This document shows, piece by piece, positions 1 through 9,895 of a stretch of DNA of 64,000 bases. The stretch comes from Pictodentalium vernedei (taxonomy: Eukaryota; Mollusca; Scaphopoda; Dentaliida; Dentaliidae): assembly GCA_031216915.1 (NCBI GenBank), contig CM062289.1:248249187-248313186 (forward strand), given 5' to 3'. Made by a program: the position numbers and the translations under genes. How positions within the stretch are numbered: position 1 is the first letter of the stretch; each line of letters begins with the position of its first letter. Below the pieces are notes generated by a model. That model was given only the letters and a program-made list of their open reading frames with translations. It made no database searches and was not told the origin of the DNA.

Positions 1-40
1 TTGCCTTCTGTTTTATTACGCCAGTCATACTTTTTACATC

Positions 41-252
41 TTAACCCTCTGCACTCTGATGTCGAAGAAACAAAATTTTAACCTTCAAATTTTTCCCATA
101 ATGCATCTAGGAAGTTAACCAATTCAATTTTGTTTGACAGAGCTCATTGAGCTCTGTCAAACAAGATGGAATTGGCTAAATTCCCAGTTGCATTTTGGGA
201 AAAAGTTTCTGCTTGAAATTTCTTATTTTGACATTAGAGTGCAGAGAGTTAA
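41..252. mobile_element. T4 palindromic MITE (TTAA-flanked)
   Basis: TTAA at 41-44 and 249-252 flank inverted ends CCCTCTGCACTCT / AGAGTGCAGAGAG. The centre (about 129-164) is a perfect hairpin, TTTGACAGAGCTCA against TGAGCTCTGTCAAA. No coding capacity. A second copy lies near 54.7 kb. Confidence 0.8.
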
Positions 253-351
253 TGGGATTTCTATCTATGTAAATATCAACAACTAAACTTATGATCTTGC
301 CGAAGCGAGATGGCACATTAGTTGTTGCTATTTATTTTGGCAGAAGTTCTT

Positions 352-599
352 TTAACCCTTTACCCAACATGAAAAGCAGACAACACTTGCAAACAAAATT
401 CTTGAACAAATTTTTTTCATTTTTTGTCTCAAAAACATACGGTTTGACCACTCATTGGAATGAGCTCGACGAGCTCGTTCCAAAGAAAGGTCATACCCTA
501 TGTTTTTGAGACAAAAAATGGAAATATAATGAAAATTAATTGGCAATTTTTGTGAATAGCGCTGACCAGTTTTGACCGTTACATTGGGTGAAGGGTTAA
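352..599 (+). mobile_element. T1 palindromic MITE, piggyBac-like ends
   Basis: Flanked by TTAA (352-355, 596-599), with tips CCCTTTACCCAAC and a matching reverse tip with one change. The centre is a long hairpin around GAGCTCGACGAGCTC with TCAAAAACATA...TATGTTTTTGA arms. About 248 bp, the same length as the copy at 8759-9006, which is in the opposite orientation. TTAA targets and a CCC tip are piggyBac hallmarks, but the class call is inference. Confidence 0.8.
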
Positions 600-1466
600 A
601 TGCTATTCTATTCATATGTGGATGCAATATGCAATCTCTTAGGTTGAGATAGTTCTGAAAGATTGCCAAGTCTTTCTGGCATAACATACAAGCTTAGTAA
701 TTTAAGAATATTTCTCCGTCATAACCTGTTGTTCGTTCGCATATTTTATAACTAATGTAACCCATAATGCATAACCAGAATGGTAATAAATTTTGCAGGT
801 TATTTCCAGGCCTGCTAGGTAAGGCCAAAAAAAAAATACCTGTATTTAGGGCAACCCTACTGACCATAAGCAATCTTGCCTACTCAAAAAATTATGTTGG
901 ATAAAACCAGAACATTAGTATAAAGTGTGCATATTTTGTAAATGTACGCAAAGAAAATTCAAAACCTAAAATTAAAAAAAAACTTTGTTATTAGAAATAG
1001 AGGACAAGCTGAGTTATATTTAGCTCTGTACCATTTCAGTCATCGGTATACACCAAGAAATATATCTGTCCAACATACATCAGCAACACTTTTTCTTTTC
1101 CAAACTTGTAAAAAACTTTTGCACACACACAAAAAAAATTAAGAAAATTAAAAAAAAAAATCCTACCTAGGCCTATGAAAAAATATCTTGCTTCTCAAAC
1201 AATTTTTCCTCTATTTTATGATGAGGGCGGGAGGCCTTTTTTTTGTTGTTTATTCACAAAAGAATTATTTTGATTAGAATCAGAAATTTAAATACTTACA
1301 CTATTATATGGCAAACTATACCTTCTCTGAACTCTGTCACAGAAGGTATAGTTGGTTAAATATTTGTCCTACAAGTGCAAAATATTGTCATAGAAGAGAT
1401 TTCCAGGTGAAAAAAGGTGACAAGGCAGATTTTCTATGACAAGGGAGGTGCCTGAGAAACAAGAAT
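600..1466. other. AT-rich stretch, no gene seen
   Basis: No coding or splice pattern recognised. It holds a 45-bp hairpin at about 1312-1356 (AACTATACCTTCT against AGAAGGTATAGTT) and scraps with AGGCC motifs near 807-830 and 1168-1235 that resemble the L family. It may hide an unrecognised upstream SKAP exon. Confidence 0.5.
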
Positions 1467-2820
1467 TTTATTTGACAAAGTCAAGCTGAGCTTACCTAAT
1501 CGCTCTCCATCCGTCTGTCCATCCATCATCCATCCATCGTCAGTCAACACCATGTTTTGGTCTTCTCCTCCAAAGCCACTTGGCCAATTCAAAGTGAAAG
1601 TTTGTGTGAGTGATAGTCCCGAAGGGGCATTGCATTTTTGTTCAACTCAACATGCCCAAGCCCATAGGGAGGGATGGGGGAAAATGCTCCAAAATATTTT
1701 TAAAATATTCTTCTCATGAATCGGTGGGTACAATGGCTTGATATTTGTTATGGAGCTGCTTCCTTTTGAGGTGTAGAATCAAGTTTGTTCAAACAAAGTT
1801 CATGAAGCAATATTTAGCTTTGTAATGGAAGGGGTAAAATTTTTGGCTCCACCTAAAATTTCTATTTTCAGAACTGATGGTTTGATTTGAACCAAATTTG
1901 GAATGTGGCATTATTGGTCTCATAAGTACTTGAATTGTGCAAAAAATAAAAATTCCTGCGTCCCCATGGGCACCCCAGGAGCTAAAAATAGAAATATTTT
2001 CAAATGCCAACATTTCCCAAACCACACAGAACAGAGAACTGTTATTTGGTATAAAGCATCCTTAGGACCAGTAGAATTGAATGGTAAAAAAAGTAGCATC
2101 AGTTATGTTGTGGTGTCCTGTAGGGGACACATAAAACTTTGTTCAAATCGAGTGCCTGGGTTAATATTTGGGCTCCCCATGGGAACCCAAATTTTAACTT
2201 GCTGCAGTGTGAGGGAATTACATCAAAAATCTTCTTCTTCAGATCCACCAGTCAGAATTCAAGTCAGATTCAAGTTTGTTCAAATTGGGTTCATAAGTTA
2301 ATATTTGGGCTCACTTTGGTAGCCCAAATTTTAACTTAGTGTAATTTGAGGAAATTTTAAAAAAAAATTTCTTCTTCAGATCCACAAGTCAGAATGCTTT
2401 CATATTTGGTATACAACATCTCTGGGGGAGGTGGGGGAGTGGGGAGGGGGGGGGGCAGATTCAACTTTGTTCAAATCGAGTGCCTGGGGTAATATTTGGG
2501 CTCCCTATGGGAACCGGAATTGGCCATGTAGCTGAAGAATTAGAAATTTTGTATTCAGTACTATCTAGAGGTGTGTTAGTAAGATTAATCCACATAGGTT
2601 GTATCAATGGGCTTCATAGGGGAGGTCCACTTTTTACATTGTGGTCAACTGAAGAAAAGGCATGATGCTTGGACTGTTTTAGTCATTCCTGAGGGGCTCA
2701 AGGATTGACAATGTATCGTATGGAGATGGATAACTTAATGTAGATTCATTCTTGGATTCTGTTTATATCGTGTTCTGTTCAAGGTGAGCGCTTCAGGCCC
2801 CATGGGGCCTCTTGTTTTTT
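1467..2820 (+). mobile_element. HP-A repeat copy (HINE-like)
   Basis: The 5' end is partly decayed (TTGACAAAGTCAAGCTGAGC), followed by TCCATCC microsatellite near 1508-1535. Then come about 165-bp tandem units with text like CAGATCCACCAGTCAGAAT and TTAATATTTGGGCTCCC. The 3' end carries AAGGTGAGC, the hairpin GGCCCCATGGGGCC, then TCTTGTTTTTT. The same ends recur at 15.3-17.3 kb. It resembles pearl/HINE-type non-autonomous Helentron elements; that class is inference. Confidence 0.7.
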
Positions 2821-2915
2821 AATAGCCCTACTGGCATTGGTTTTTCCTCAGGTTGCTCTTAACACAGGTATTTTTATGCTGCCACAAATTTGGCAAAGGG
2901 GCATTAAGTGAAACC

Positions 2916-2917
<2 letters not shown>

Positions 2918-2985
<68 letters not shown>

Positions 2986-3112
2986 CATCCATCTGTCTGT
3001 CCATCCATCCATCTGTCCATCCATCCGTCCATCCGTGCATGTATCCATCCATCCATCGATCCATCCATCGATCCATCCATCCATCCATCCATCCATCCAT
3101 CCATCCATCTGG
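2918..3112 (+). repeat. (GTCT)n-(CCAT)n compound microsatellite
   Basis: About 75 bp of perfect GTCT repeats followed by about 115 bp of CCATC/CCGTC repeats. Such tracts sit just inside the 5' end of HP repeats in this window, so 2821-3360 is probably one more decayed HP unit; GGCATTGCACTTGTTT near 3338-3353 looks like its 3' end. Long open frames here are microsatellite artefacts. Confidence 0.9.
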
Positions 3113-3299
3113 TACAGGTTGGGATTGATAGTAGGCATGGCCCGATACTTTTTTGGCAGCCATGGCCCTTTTAAGTTGGAGCATTAGTGTCCCATGGACA
3201 CATTTGGTGTATTGGTGCTATGGTTTTATGGAGATAAGATAAGATTTTATTAATAAAATATCAACAAAGATAACTGACAAGAAAGTCATGCTTTGCATT

Positions 3300-3321
3300 G
3301 GGGGGGGGGGGGGGGGGGGGG
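3300..3321 (+). repeat. G22 homopolymer tract
   Basis: Twenty-two consecutive G residues, then CAGGGG. It may form a quadruplex. It is also a likely place for length errors in the assembly. Confidence 0.95.
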
Positions 3322-3505
3322 CAGGGGCATAGCCACCCTTGGCATTGCACTTGTTTTTTTAGCCTAACAGAAAATATGCATATGCTGGGATATTGAATCA
3401 TGATAAGGTTGTCAAGACCTAGATCCATGGAAATGTTTTGTATTAGTGGATTCAGACAATGAGAAAAATGCAGAATGTAACTTACGCAAATCTTGGGAAG
3501 TAATC

Positions 3506-3573
3506 TTAACCCTTTACCTAACATGAAAAGCAGACAACACTTGCAAACAAAATTCTTGAATAATTAATTTTTT
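3506..3573 (+). mobile_element. T1 MITE, left fragment cut by a SINE
   Basis: TTAA plus the CCCTTTACCTAAC tip and the CAGACAACACTTGC text of T1, ending after about 68 bp where the SINE begins. The right half is absent before the SKAP exon at 4024. Confidence 0.75.
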
Positions 3574-3955
3574 GTGGGAGTGCAGTGGCTCAATTGTTAG
3601 AACATTGGACTTCAGTTTGAAAGGTCACCGGTTCAATTCTGATCTGTGTCATCTGTGTTGCGTTCTTGTGCAAGATGCTGGAGTCCAAATTCCATGTGAG
3701 AGCACAGTGGTACAGTGATTGATTTCATGGATCAGAGGTGGTGCTGGGGAAAGGGTGGGTTGGGGCAGTGGGCGCTATAACCCTGTCTCAGAGAGGTCCA
3801 GCACCCCCTCATGGAAACTGCTTCTTTCATTGTGGGCTTGTCAGGGGATATCCTACAGCTCTCCTGTTGAGGAGCACAAGTCGCCTTGTCAGGGAAATCC
3901 TGGTGCTTAACTGCTGTGTATATTATTATTTTGGCAATTGTAACCAAAACCACTG
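3574..3955 (+). mobile_element. tRNA-headed SINE, alternative body
   Basis: The head GTGGCTCAATTGTTAGAACA and the B-box-like GGTTCAATTCT (3630-3640) look tRNA-derived (pol III type 2). The body, GGCTTGTCAGGGGATATCC and following text, differs from that of the other SINEs here. The 3' boundary is uncertain. Confidence 0.6.
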
Positions 3956-4023
3956 ATTGGATGTATACACTCATGCAATGTTATTGATTAATATGAAAAC
4001 AATAAAAATATTTTAAATTTTAG

Positions 4024-4092
4024 GAGGTGGGGATGAATCTTCAATGACAGGTGGAAGCAATACAGAAGATGAGGAAATAACATCAGCAGGTT
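4024..4092 (+). CDS. SKAP: SKAP-like adaptor, first recognised coding exon (acidic linker)
   Basis: A 69-nt internal exon between an acceptor (AAATTTTAG) and a strong donor (GTGAGT). It enters with one base of a codon supplied upstream and leaves with one base over (T). It reads GGDESSMTGGSNTEDEEIT then SAG, an acidic Ser/Thr-rich linker like the stretch before the PH domain in SKAP proteins. The T at the end joins CA of the next exon to make Ser, and phases stay consistent through all six exons. The weak spot is the exon itself: it has no domain, so the call rests on splice signals, open frame and phase. The start codon and N-terminal dimerisation region are not visible in the window. A tRNA-derived SINE ends roughly 70 bp upstream. 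Confidence 0.6.
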
Positions 4093-4374
4093 GTGAGTAT
4101 GAACTAAGATTTTTCACACTAATAGAAATAAATTTTTCTTTGACATTTTTCTTCTTCACCTTAAAAACAGCATGGCCTATCCTCCATTGTGTGTCTACAG
4201 TTGAAATAATGAGGGGAAGATAATCAAATTTTCTTTTTGCTGTGCATAGAAAGTAAATATGCTGTGCAGGGTTGCATCACCAAATTCACCCTCTGGGGAC
4301 CTCATTTTTCAGATGACTTTTTGCTTATTTTCTGGCTTGTTCGTATGTTTATAGACCTTTTGGCCTCCATACAC

Positions 4375-4554
4375 CAAGATTTAATCCAGTATATCTTGTT
4401 TAACAGAGTTCCATGAGCTCTGTCAAACAGGATATAATAGAATAAATACTTAGTTTGTCACAAAAACACAGGAAAATGATCCAAATCCTTAATTGAATAC
4501 TCCAGTTTATTGAACAATTTTCAATTGCCATTCAATTAACAGGGTTTCACTGTA
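4375..4554. mobile_element. Pogo/Tigger-like MITE, partial
   Basis: The right end TTAACAGGGTTTCACTGTA reads on the other strand as TACAGTGAAACCCTGTTAA, a typical pogo/Tigger-type terminus with a TA target. It carries an internal hairpin, TTTAACAGAG...CTCTGTCAAA. The left end is not seen. Confidence 0.55.
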
Positions 4555-4564
4555 TCAGGATGTT

Positions 4565-4800
4565 CAACATTTTACCTGACTCAAATAGCAGACGACACTT
4601 GTAAAAAGATTTATTGAATAACTCGGAAACATAACTGTGACCCCCAATTGGAATGAGGTCAACAAGCTTATTTCATTGAGGGGCCATAAGCTATGTTTGT
4701 GAAACAATAGATGAAAAAAAACAACCTAAATTTTAATGGCAATTTTTGTGAGTAGCATGGGTTGTGTTTTTTTTTTTGCATTACATCGGGTAAAGGGTAC
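4565..4800 (+). mobile_element. T1 MITE, diverged copy
   Basis: Shows CAGACGACACTTGTAAA, an eroded palindrome (ACCCCCAATTGGAATGAG... / CATTGAGGGGCCATAAGC) and GGGTAAAGGGT at the right. Both TTAA ends are lost. Confidence 0.65.
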
Positions 4801-5224
4801 ATTGGCTAAAAGGTTAATTTGAAAAAAATAGTCACTTTCAATTTATACTTCCAATCCTTAATCCTTAAAAATCCTTTTTCAGAAGTGCAGTGTTTGCTGA
4901 GGGGCTATTTCATATTCAGTAACTGATTTATGTTACAGTCTTCAAAATTAATTCAGGCAGTTTTGAAATTATCTCATTTTAGAAATGATTCTGGTGCATA
5001 GTTTTCAGCCCAACTAAGAAAATCTTAGGATGAGCTTATCCTGTGGCTCTTTATTCCTTGTTTATTGTTCAGCATCAAAACCATTTTTCAGACAGTTTCT
5101 TGTCAAGAACCACTGTGCTTATTTCAACCAGTTCTGATATGAGGTGTTATGAGTGGGTAAGATCCAGCTTGTTCAAATGAGGCAAGTCAGACTCTGTGGG
5201 GCCCTAAAAGGAGTAAAAAGGGGA

Positions 5225-5475
5225 AATTGTCTCTTCAGTCACCAGTTGACTCCTTGCATCTGCTGGGGGATATTCCTGACCAGAACAGAAAATCTGTTGT
5301 TTCTAAATTAAATATAAGTTTGGCACTTTTAATTGAATCATCGAATGATTAAATTTTCATGAATTTTTCATCAATCTAATCATGTCGGCTTCATAGCAGC
5401 CATGACTAGATTGAATTTGGCGATCAGTATGGGACATCAACTATAATGAAATTACTGATGACATACCAGATATTG
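5225..5475. repeat. Family M repeat with AATCTAGTCAT hairpin
   Basis: Contains AATCTAATCATGTCGGCT facing AGCAGCCATGACTAGATT (about 5373-5417). The same text occurs at 57.77-58.01 kb and in part near 7025-7075, so this is a dispersed MITE-like family. Ends are not clear here. Confidence 0.5.
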
Positions 5476-6101
5476 CCCACAGGAGCAAGAACCTGGCTGT
5501 GATACAACAGTTAATATATCAGCATAGTTGTGTACATATATACATGTATTCGGGCTACCTAATGGGTTACCCAAATCAAGTACAGGGGGATGAACGATAG
5601 GTTATCAAAGCTCAGTCCAGGTGAACGATAAATGGGTTACGTAAAATTTAAAAAACAGCAGGCCTATACTGAAGCCTTCATAAAGTAGCAAGGGTGCACC
5701 AATTTGTGGGAAAAGTTGATTTTTCTCCCTGGGGAATATACCTTTGTTGGAAGACTTACTTTTAACCCAGCATGGGGTGAAGTGTGGTGAAGTGTATGAA
5801 GTGTAGCAGAGAAATATTCTCCCCCCACCCATTTCATTTAGTCTGGCTATGCCCCTGTTTACAAGGCATTACAGTTGTTTTATATTTTTTGGTAGTTACT
5901 TTTGTCAGAGTGGGTGCTTTCTCCCTTGGGTATGTTTCTGCTCAGAATAGAATCACATTTACTTGAGTATGGATGGGAATGAGAATTTGAGTTCTGAGTT
6001 GGTGTTTGACATGATCAGGTATGCAGTTTCTTTTATAACTTTAACATCTGAATAAATATACAAAGTGTTGTTTTTTGTTATCAAAGCATTTTACATTTCA
6101 G

Positions 6102-6176
6102 CACATATTGTGGACATGGCAGCAGACAACACAGAGGGTATCACAAAGTCAGGCTATTTAGATAAATTCAAAAAAG
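6102..6176 (+). CDS. SKAP: SKAP-like adaptor, exon with start of PH domain
   Basis: A 75-nt exon preceded by TTTACATTTCAG and followed by GTAAAAAC. Phase is 1 in and 1 out. It encodes (S)HIVDMAADNTEGITKSG followed by YLDKFKK. The KSGYLDKFKK stretch is the first strand of a PH domain, equivalent to the xAGYLEKRRK strand of vertebrate SKAP2. The final G of the exon joins CA of the next exon to give Ala. The intron after it (2.3 kb) holds an HP-F copy, a small tandem repeat and an HP-B copy that ends just before the next exon. Confidence 0.85.
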
Positions 6177-6616
6177 GTAAAAACATTTTCTTGTAAATTA
6201 CCGGTTAGATTGAAAATTTTGAATTTTTGCTTATTTTTAAATTTACACAAAGAGTCTGTAATATAATTTGTTTTCAAAAAGAGCAGTGTTCTAGTCAGGA
6301 TAAGCTTCAAAATTATAGTTGGTAGGTATTTAGATTTCAAATTCGGTTTTGGTATCAGTATTTTGGAGATGATTTACCTCAGTATCAGTACAGTTTCGGT
6401 GTCAATAACATACTGTCATCAATTGCAATATCTCCTGGTATTGTTGATATATATACTCTCCAGGGTCCCCTTTCTGCAGTCATCAGAGACTCAGAATGCT
6501 CATTTTCATCTTACAGACTTGTGAGGACAGGATAGGTTGTTTTACCAAAAAAGAACTGTTGTATTTGTCAAAATGGTGGAATAACAGGAACACTCACCAC
6601 CATCATTTGATCTAAC

Positions 6617-6666
6617 AAAAAGGCTGAGAGAAAATACCCAAGGGGTATTTTCTCTCAGCATTTTTG
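6617..6666. repeat. Perfect 17-bp-arm hairpin
   Basis: GCTGAGAGAAAATACCC and its exact reverse complement are separated by two to three bases inside the SKAP intron. Probably the core of a short MITE. Confidence 0.8.
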
Positions 6667-6702
6667 TTTCACTACTTTTTGACCAATGATTTCTTGAGTC
6701 TA

Positions 6703-7024
6703 TTTTTAGCTGCGACGAGCAGCTCTATATGTGGCAATGACGGTCTGTCGGTCGGTCTGTCTGTCACCAACCAATTTAAAAAACACCATAACTCATAAAA
6801 TACTTGATGGAATGACACCATACTTGGTATGCAATTGTATCTTCATGATGTCTATACCCTCTCAATAGTGCATGTCATTCGGATAATTTCTGTCACATTT
6901 ATGGACTTGTCACCAATGAGTTTTTTTGTCACCAAGTTTTTTTGTCACCAACAAGTTTCAAAACATCATTGGCGTTGCACGAATCGTCACAGCTTTGGCA
7001 CTGTGACAGTGCTTCTAGTTGTTG
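6703..7024 (+). mobile_element. HP-F repeat copy
   Basis: Opens with TTTTTAGCTGCGACGAGCAG (hairpin AGCTGC/GCAGCT), then a GTCGGTCTGTC microsatellite and CACCATAACTCATAAAATAC text. Closes with the hairpin GGCACTGTGACAGTGC. Other copies are at 30.73 and 43.80 kb, all in + orientation. Confidence 0.7.
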
Positions 7025-7109
7025 AATGTTTTCTCAAATCTAGTCATTGCTGCTTCAACTAGATTTGATAAAACTTATTTTAAAAATACTCAACGGGTTA
7101 AGTGTTGAT

Positions 7110-7325
7110 GAAAGAAAGTAAAGAATTAGGCTGAAATATTCAAAGAGCTAACAGTGAACGTACCTTTCTTTTTGACTAATTAGTTAATGAAATAAATTAA
7201 AGAATTAATCTGTAATATGTAAAAAGCTAACAGTGAATTTATCTTTCTTTTTGGTTGATTAATTAATGGAAGAAATTAAAGAATTAAGGTGTAATGTATA
7301 AAGAACAAATAGAGAACTTTTTCTT
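7110..7325 (+). repeat. 79-bp minisatellite, about three copies
   Basis: AAAGAATTAA with following text recurs at about 7120, 7199 and 7278, a period near 79 bp. It abuts the start of an HP-B element. Confidence 0.75.
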
Positions 7326-8466
7326 TTTTAGCTTAACTTGACAAAGTCAAGATAAGCTATTGCCATCATGCCTGAGGAAGTCTGTGAGTCTGTTCTCATT
7401 TTCTTTAACACAGGCTACACTCCGCAGTTCTTGTCTGATCATCATGAAATTTCATATGTAGGTTCAAGGTCATATCTAGATGAGAATGTCCCCTTTTGGT
7501 CGCGATCGGTCAAACGTGACGGCTGTATGGGCCCGAAACCCCGAAACCCCAAAACCTTTAGCAGAGTCTACAGGTCGTATTTATGAAGGGATGTCAATGA
7601 AACTTGGCAGGATGACTCCTTATAATGTCTAGGTGAGAATGTCCCCTTTTGGTCACGATTGATCAACAGTGATGGCTGCGCAGGCCCGAAACCTGAAAAC
7701 CTTTAGCACAGTCTACAGGTCGTTTTTATGAGGGGATTTCATTGTAGCTTTGTAGGATGACTCTATAATGTCTAGATGAGAACGTCCTATTTCAGTCAGG
7801 TTCAATCAACCGTGATAGCCGCAGGGGCACATTACCTAGATTCCTTTAGCACAGTCTAAGCTTGCATTTATGAAGGGATTTCATTGTAAATTGGTAGGAT
7901 GACTCAGTATAATGTTTAGTTGAGGACATCCTGTTTTGGCCATGATTGGTCACCGTGATGGCTGCACAGGCACGTGACCTAGATTTGTTTAGCACAGTCT
8001 ACAGTTCATATTTAAGAAGCTATTTCATTGTAACTTGGTAGGATAACTTGGAATGATATCTTGATGAGACTGTCCTATTTTACTCATGATCAGTCAACTG
8101 TGACTGCCTGACCATCACATGATCTAGATTCCTTTAGCAAAGTTTACAAGTTATATTTATGAAGGGACTTCATTGTTACTTGGTAGGATGACTCGTTTTG
8201 AAATGATTTTACTTTAACTTGGTAACTTTGGTTGACATACAATAACTGTGAGGGCCACATTAACCCAGGCCTCAATTCTTTAGTATAGTCTTCACCCCAA
8301 ATTATTTTTATTGAAAATATAGATTGTAGGGAACAGAAATTAACAAATTCTCAATTATCGCAATTCTTGTCTTATTTCATAATCCTTTCATAAACATTGA
8401 ACATTATCCTTTTCATCAAACACTACACACAGTCAAGTTAAGCTACAGTGTCATTGACACTTTCAT
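7326..8466 (+). mobile_element. HP-B repeat copy next to SKAP PH exon
   Basis: The 5' end TTTTTAGCTTAACTTGAC faces GTCAAGATAAGCT (hairpin). Then about 145-bp units follow (CTTTAGCACAGTCTACAG, ATGAAGGGATTTCATTGTAA, TCTAGATGAGAACGTCCCC). The 3' end is GTCAAGTTAAGCTACAGTG with the hairpin AGTGTCATTGACACT and TTTCATT. It ends about 27 nt before the exon at 8493, so it supplies part of the region before the acceptor. Confidence 0.8.
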
Positions 8467-8492
8467 TGATTGATCACATCACCTTGTTACAG

Positions 8493-8615
8493 CACCAATC
8501 AAAATTCTTGGTAAGTGGAAACCGACTACACAGTATTGCATTTTAAGAAAGGATGTTATGTACATGTATGATAAAGAGAAACAAAAGAAACAGAATGATG
8601 CATTCCATTTAACAG
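8493..8615 (+). CDS. SKAP: SKAP-like adaptor, exon with PH domain strands 2-4
   Basis: A 123-nt exon between CTTGTTACAG and GTAAGG, phase 1 in and 1 out. It encodes (A)PIKILGKWKPTTQYCILR then KDVMYMYDKEKQKKQ and NDAFHLT. This matches the PH core where SKAP2 has a W-x-x-R-W-C-A-L type strand followed by a tyrosine-rich strand and a charged KDKQ loop. By eye, the basic residue of that strand that contacts inositol phosphates in SKAP PH domains is replaced here by Gln (TQYCIL). An HP-B element ends about 27 nt upstream, and an L element appears to begin inside the donor hexamer, so the exon is squeezed between two insertions. A cryptic GGTAAG lies inside the exon near 8510. Confidence 0.9.
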
Positions 8616-8616
8616 G

Positions 8617-9203
8617 TAAGGACTAAAAATGATAAAAATCTGTTTCTCAGGCCTCCCAGTCTGGTCATTGTGGCTTTTTGCATGCACTCTTTTTACTACC
8701 AATGCAAACTTGAAAAACAAAATTAATTGTTTCATGTTAGATATATTCCCAGAATTAATTAACCCTTTAACCAATGCAACAGCAAAACTGGCCAGCATTA
8801 TTCTAAAAAATCACCAATTAATTTTCATTATTTTTTCATTTTTTGTCTCAAAAACATAGGTTATGACCCCTCATTAGAATGAGCTCGACGGGCTCGTTCT
8901 AATGAGGGGTCATAACCTATGGGTTTTTTTTTGAGACAAAAAAATTAGTTATTCAAGAATTTTTTTCGCAAGTGATGTCTACTTTTCATGCTAGGTAAAG
9001 GGTTAAATAGGTAAAATACACCACTGTCATGTATTTCTTTAGAATATGAGGCTTAAAACATAAAACAGACCAAGTTGATGAACCTCCAAGTGCAAAGAAA
9101 TAATAATTACAAAAATAAAAAATAAAATAAAGAAACGGACACATGCATGCATTTGTATAATAGATGGCCAGAGGAACAGAAGATCTACTTTGTGTGGTGT
9201 AAA
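8617..9203. mobile_element. L-family MITE, split by a T1 insertion
   Basis: The left end AAGGACTAAAAATG... with CTGTTTCTCAGGCC and the right end GGCCAGAGGAACAGAAGATC with TACTTTGTGTGG match L copies at 29.2 and 36.6 kb. A full T1 element (8759-9006) sits inside. The left terminus overlaps the GTAAGG splice donor of the SKAP exon. Confidence 0.7.
8759..9006 (-). mobile_element. T1 MITE, complete, nested in L
   Basis: TTAA at both ends, tips CCCTTTAACCAAT and GGTAAAGGG, exactly 248 bp. The central hairpin GAGCTCGACGGGCTC has TGACCCCTCATTAGAAT arms. Nesting shows T1 jumped after L. Confidence 0.85.
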
Positions 9204-9234
9204 TATTTGTATTTGTTCTGTGTGTGTACCTCAT

Positions 9235-9475
9235 ATACAGTGGATCCCACTTAATTGAGATCTCTTAGTTTAATGATGCTGTTAATTGAACGTAACTTCC
9301 AAAATGAACAAATTTAACCTCTTTAATTGGTAGAGGGCTGAATTATTTTTGGTCAGCAAAATTTGTTTTAACATGTCTTTACCTTGTTACACAGAATATG
9401 AAGCCTTTAACTTGTGGTTCCCACACTTCAGAGTACAGATCAAATTTGGGCTTCCAGCACTAAACCAGTTCATTG
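9235..9475. mobile_element. Pogo-like end and deleted T3 MITE
   Basis: TACAGTGGATCCCACTTAAT at 9237 onward is a pogo/Tigger-like terminus. Then TTTAATTGGTAGAGGGCTG and CTTCCAGCACTAAACCAGTT (to about 9471) are the two ends of T3, with the central hairpin deleted. Confidence 0.55.
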
Positions 9476-9784
9476 CTTTTGTGGTTCCAGGTCCCAACCA
9501 TACGGAATGAAAGTCCCTCCACAGGACAGAGGTGAAGCTCTGTTTGTGAGCCAAAATCTTCACACAGTCGACAACATGGCGAAAAGCAATCATCTCATCA
9601 TGGGATGGAATCATCACATTGATCTAGCTTGGTGGAGGCTAGTCATCATGGACATAAATGTCACCATGCTGTCTCTCTGTCATGGCCATCTGCCAAACGT
9701 CATAAAGGACAGTTTTGGCCAGATGCAGTGTCAGGAAAAGCCATTACACAAATGCTACAACTTCTTTCACATGCATTTACTTTT
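9476..9784. other. About 300 bp intronic stretch, no gene recognised
   Basis: An open frame of 147 codons spans 9414-9857 on +, but it starts inside a T3 remnant and ends inside T2-like sequence. I see no domain or splice structure. It may be a fragment of an unrecognised element. Confidence 0.4.
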
Positions 9785-9895
9785 ACCCAATGCACATGAT
9801 ATCAAAATTATTTTTTCCAGATTAGTAAAAATATTTCAGCAAAAATATATCATATGACCCCTCATTATCATTCACAAGTAAAGGGCTTTGTCCAA
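9785..9895 (+). mobile_element. T2 MITE fragment
   Basis: Matches the left part of T2: TTTACCCAATGCACATGATA, CATATGACCCCTCATT. Ends are eroded. Confidence 0.5.

Noticed and set aside
1467-2820. CRISPR array (regular repeats with variable text)
   Set aside because: Unit length of about 165 bp, graded divergence across the whole unit and eukaryotic context indicate a tandem-repeat transposon.
2828-3184. Long open frames on both strands with MDGWMDG or CLSVCLSV repeats
   Set aside because: They are translations of the GTCT/CCAT microsatellite; no codon preference or domain.
9414-9857. 147-codon + strand open frame
   Set aside because: It crosses the boundary of a T3 remnant and a T2 fragment, and no domain or splice signal supports it.
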